From: JAJZMF01 sp035702845
Lineage (GTDB): Bacteria > Actinomycetota > Acidimicrobiia > Acidimicrobiales > Palsa-688
Reading direction: 5' to 3'
Assembly (NCBI GenBank): GCA_035702845.1
Contig: DASSZK010000270.1
Span: forward strand, 1-5,201
DNA length: 5,201 bases
The notes under the pieces: model-generated
The model's database searches: none
What the model was told of the DNA's origin: nothing
Seen by the model: only the letters and a program-made list of their open reading frames with translations
Translations under genes and position numbers: made by a program
In this document: positions 5,145 to 5,201 of the stretch, piece after piece
Layout: each line of letters begins with the position of its first letter
Numbering within the stretch: position 1 is the first letter of the stretch

Positions 5145-5201
5145 ATGCCTTCTGATAGCCAAACATCGGCACCTGATGGGCAGGGTGCTAGCGCTGCGGA
5201 C
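5145..5201 (+). CDS. Start of an unidentified gene, cut by the window edge
   Basis: An open frame begins at ATG 5145, 11 nt after the plsX stop, with AGGGG just upstream. Its 19 visible residues, MPSDSQTSAPDGQGASAAD, are Ser/Ala/Asp/Gly-rich and look like a disordered leader, so nothing can be identified from sequence. By context, genes that commonly follow plsX are fabD, acpP or rnc (RNase III, then smc), and in actinobacteria rnc follows rpmF. RNase III or ACP is therefore a guess from position only. Confidence 0.5.
   Translation, partial: MPSDSQTSAPDGQGASAAD

Noticed and set aside
1..5201. Mobile element, CRISPR array, tRNA/rRNA gene, riboswitch or defence system
   Set aside because: No inverted-repeat-bounded transposase, spaced repeat array or RNA gene signature was seen, and every long frame is explained by a core gene.

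Overview
The window is a GC-rich stretch with every gene on the + strand, tightly packed and partly overlapping. It reads as a core housekeeping operon of an actinobacterium. The order recG - rsmD - coaD - (SepIVA/DivIVA-like coiled coil) - yceD/DUF177 - rpmF is characteristic of Actinomycetota. Having plsX directly after rpmF, rather than going straight to rnc as I recall for Streptomyces and Mycobacterium, suggests a deeper-branching class such as Acidimicrobiia. That placement is inference from gene order and protein flavour, not from a search.

Layout: 1-1320 is the C-terminal two thirds of RecG, cut by the window edge. 1324-2124 is RsmD, a 16S rRNA guanine-N2 methyltransferase carrying an 18-bp in-frame minisatellite and a long C-terminal tail. 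2121-2612 is CoaD (phosphopantetheine adenylyltransferase), overlapping rsmD by ATGA. 2609-3229 is a coiled-coil protein resembling mycobacterial SepIVA, overlapping coaD by GTGA. 3294-3818 is a cysteine-rich YceD/DUF177 protein, preceded by an unusual 13-bp tandem repeat that places an ATG in each of the three reading frames. 3854-4033 is ribosomal protein L32 (GTG start, four-cysteine zinc-binding form), possibly served by its own leaderless promoter. 4042-5133 is PlsX, whose C-terminus ends in a 15-bp tandem repeat. 5145-5201 is the first 19 codons of another gene. No stretch longer than about 65 bases lacks a gene.

Functionally the cluster joins DNA repair (RecG), ribosome maturation (RsmD, DUF177, L32), coenzyme A synthesis (CoaD), phospholipid synthesis (PlsX) and probably septum or cell-envelope organisation (SepIVA-like). 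These are growth-linked functions, and two 4-nt overlaps imply translational coupling. I see no mobile element, CRISPR array, RNA gene, defence system or undescribed system. The most unusual features are the short tandem repeats, each with a different unit, at loops, tails and a start site of otherwise conserved genes, and the start-site arrangement of the DUF177 gene.
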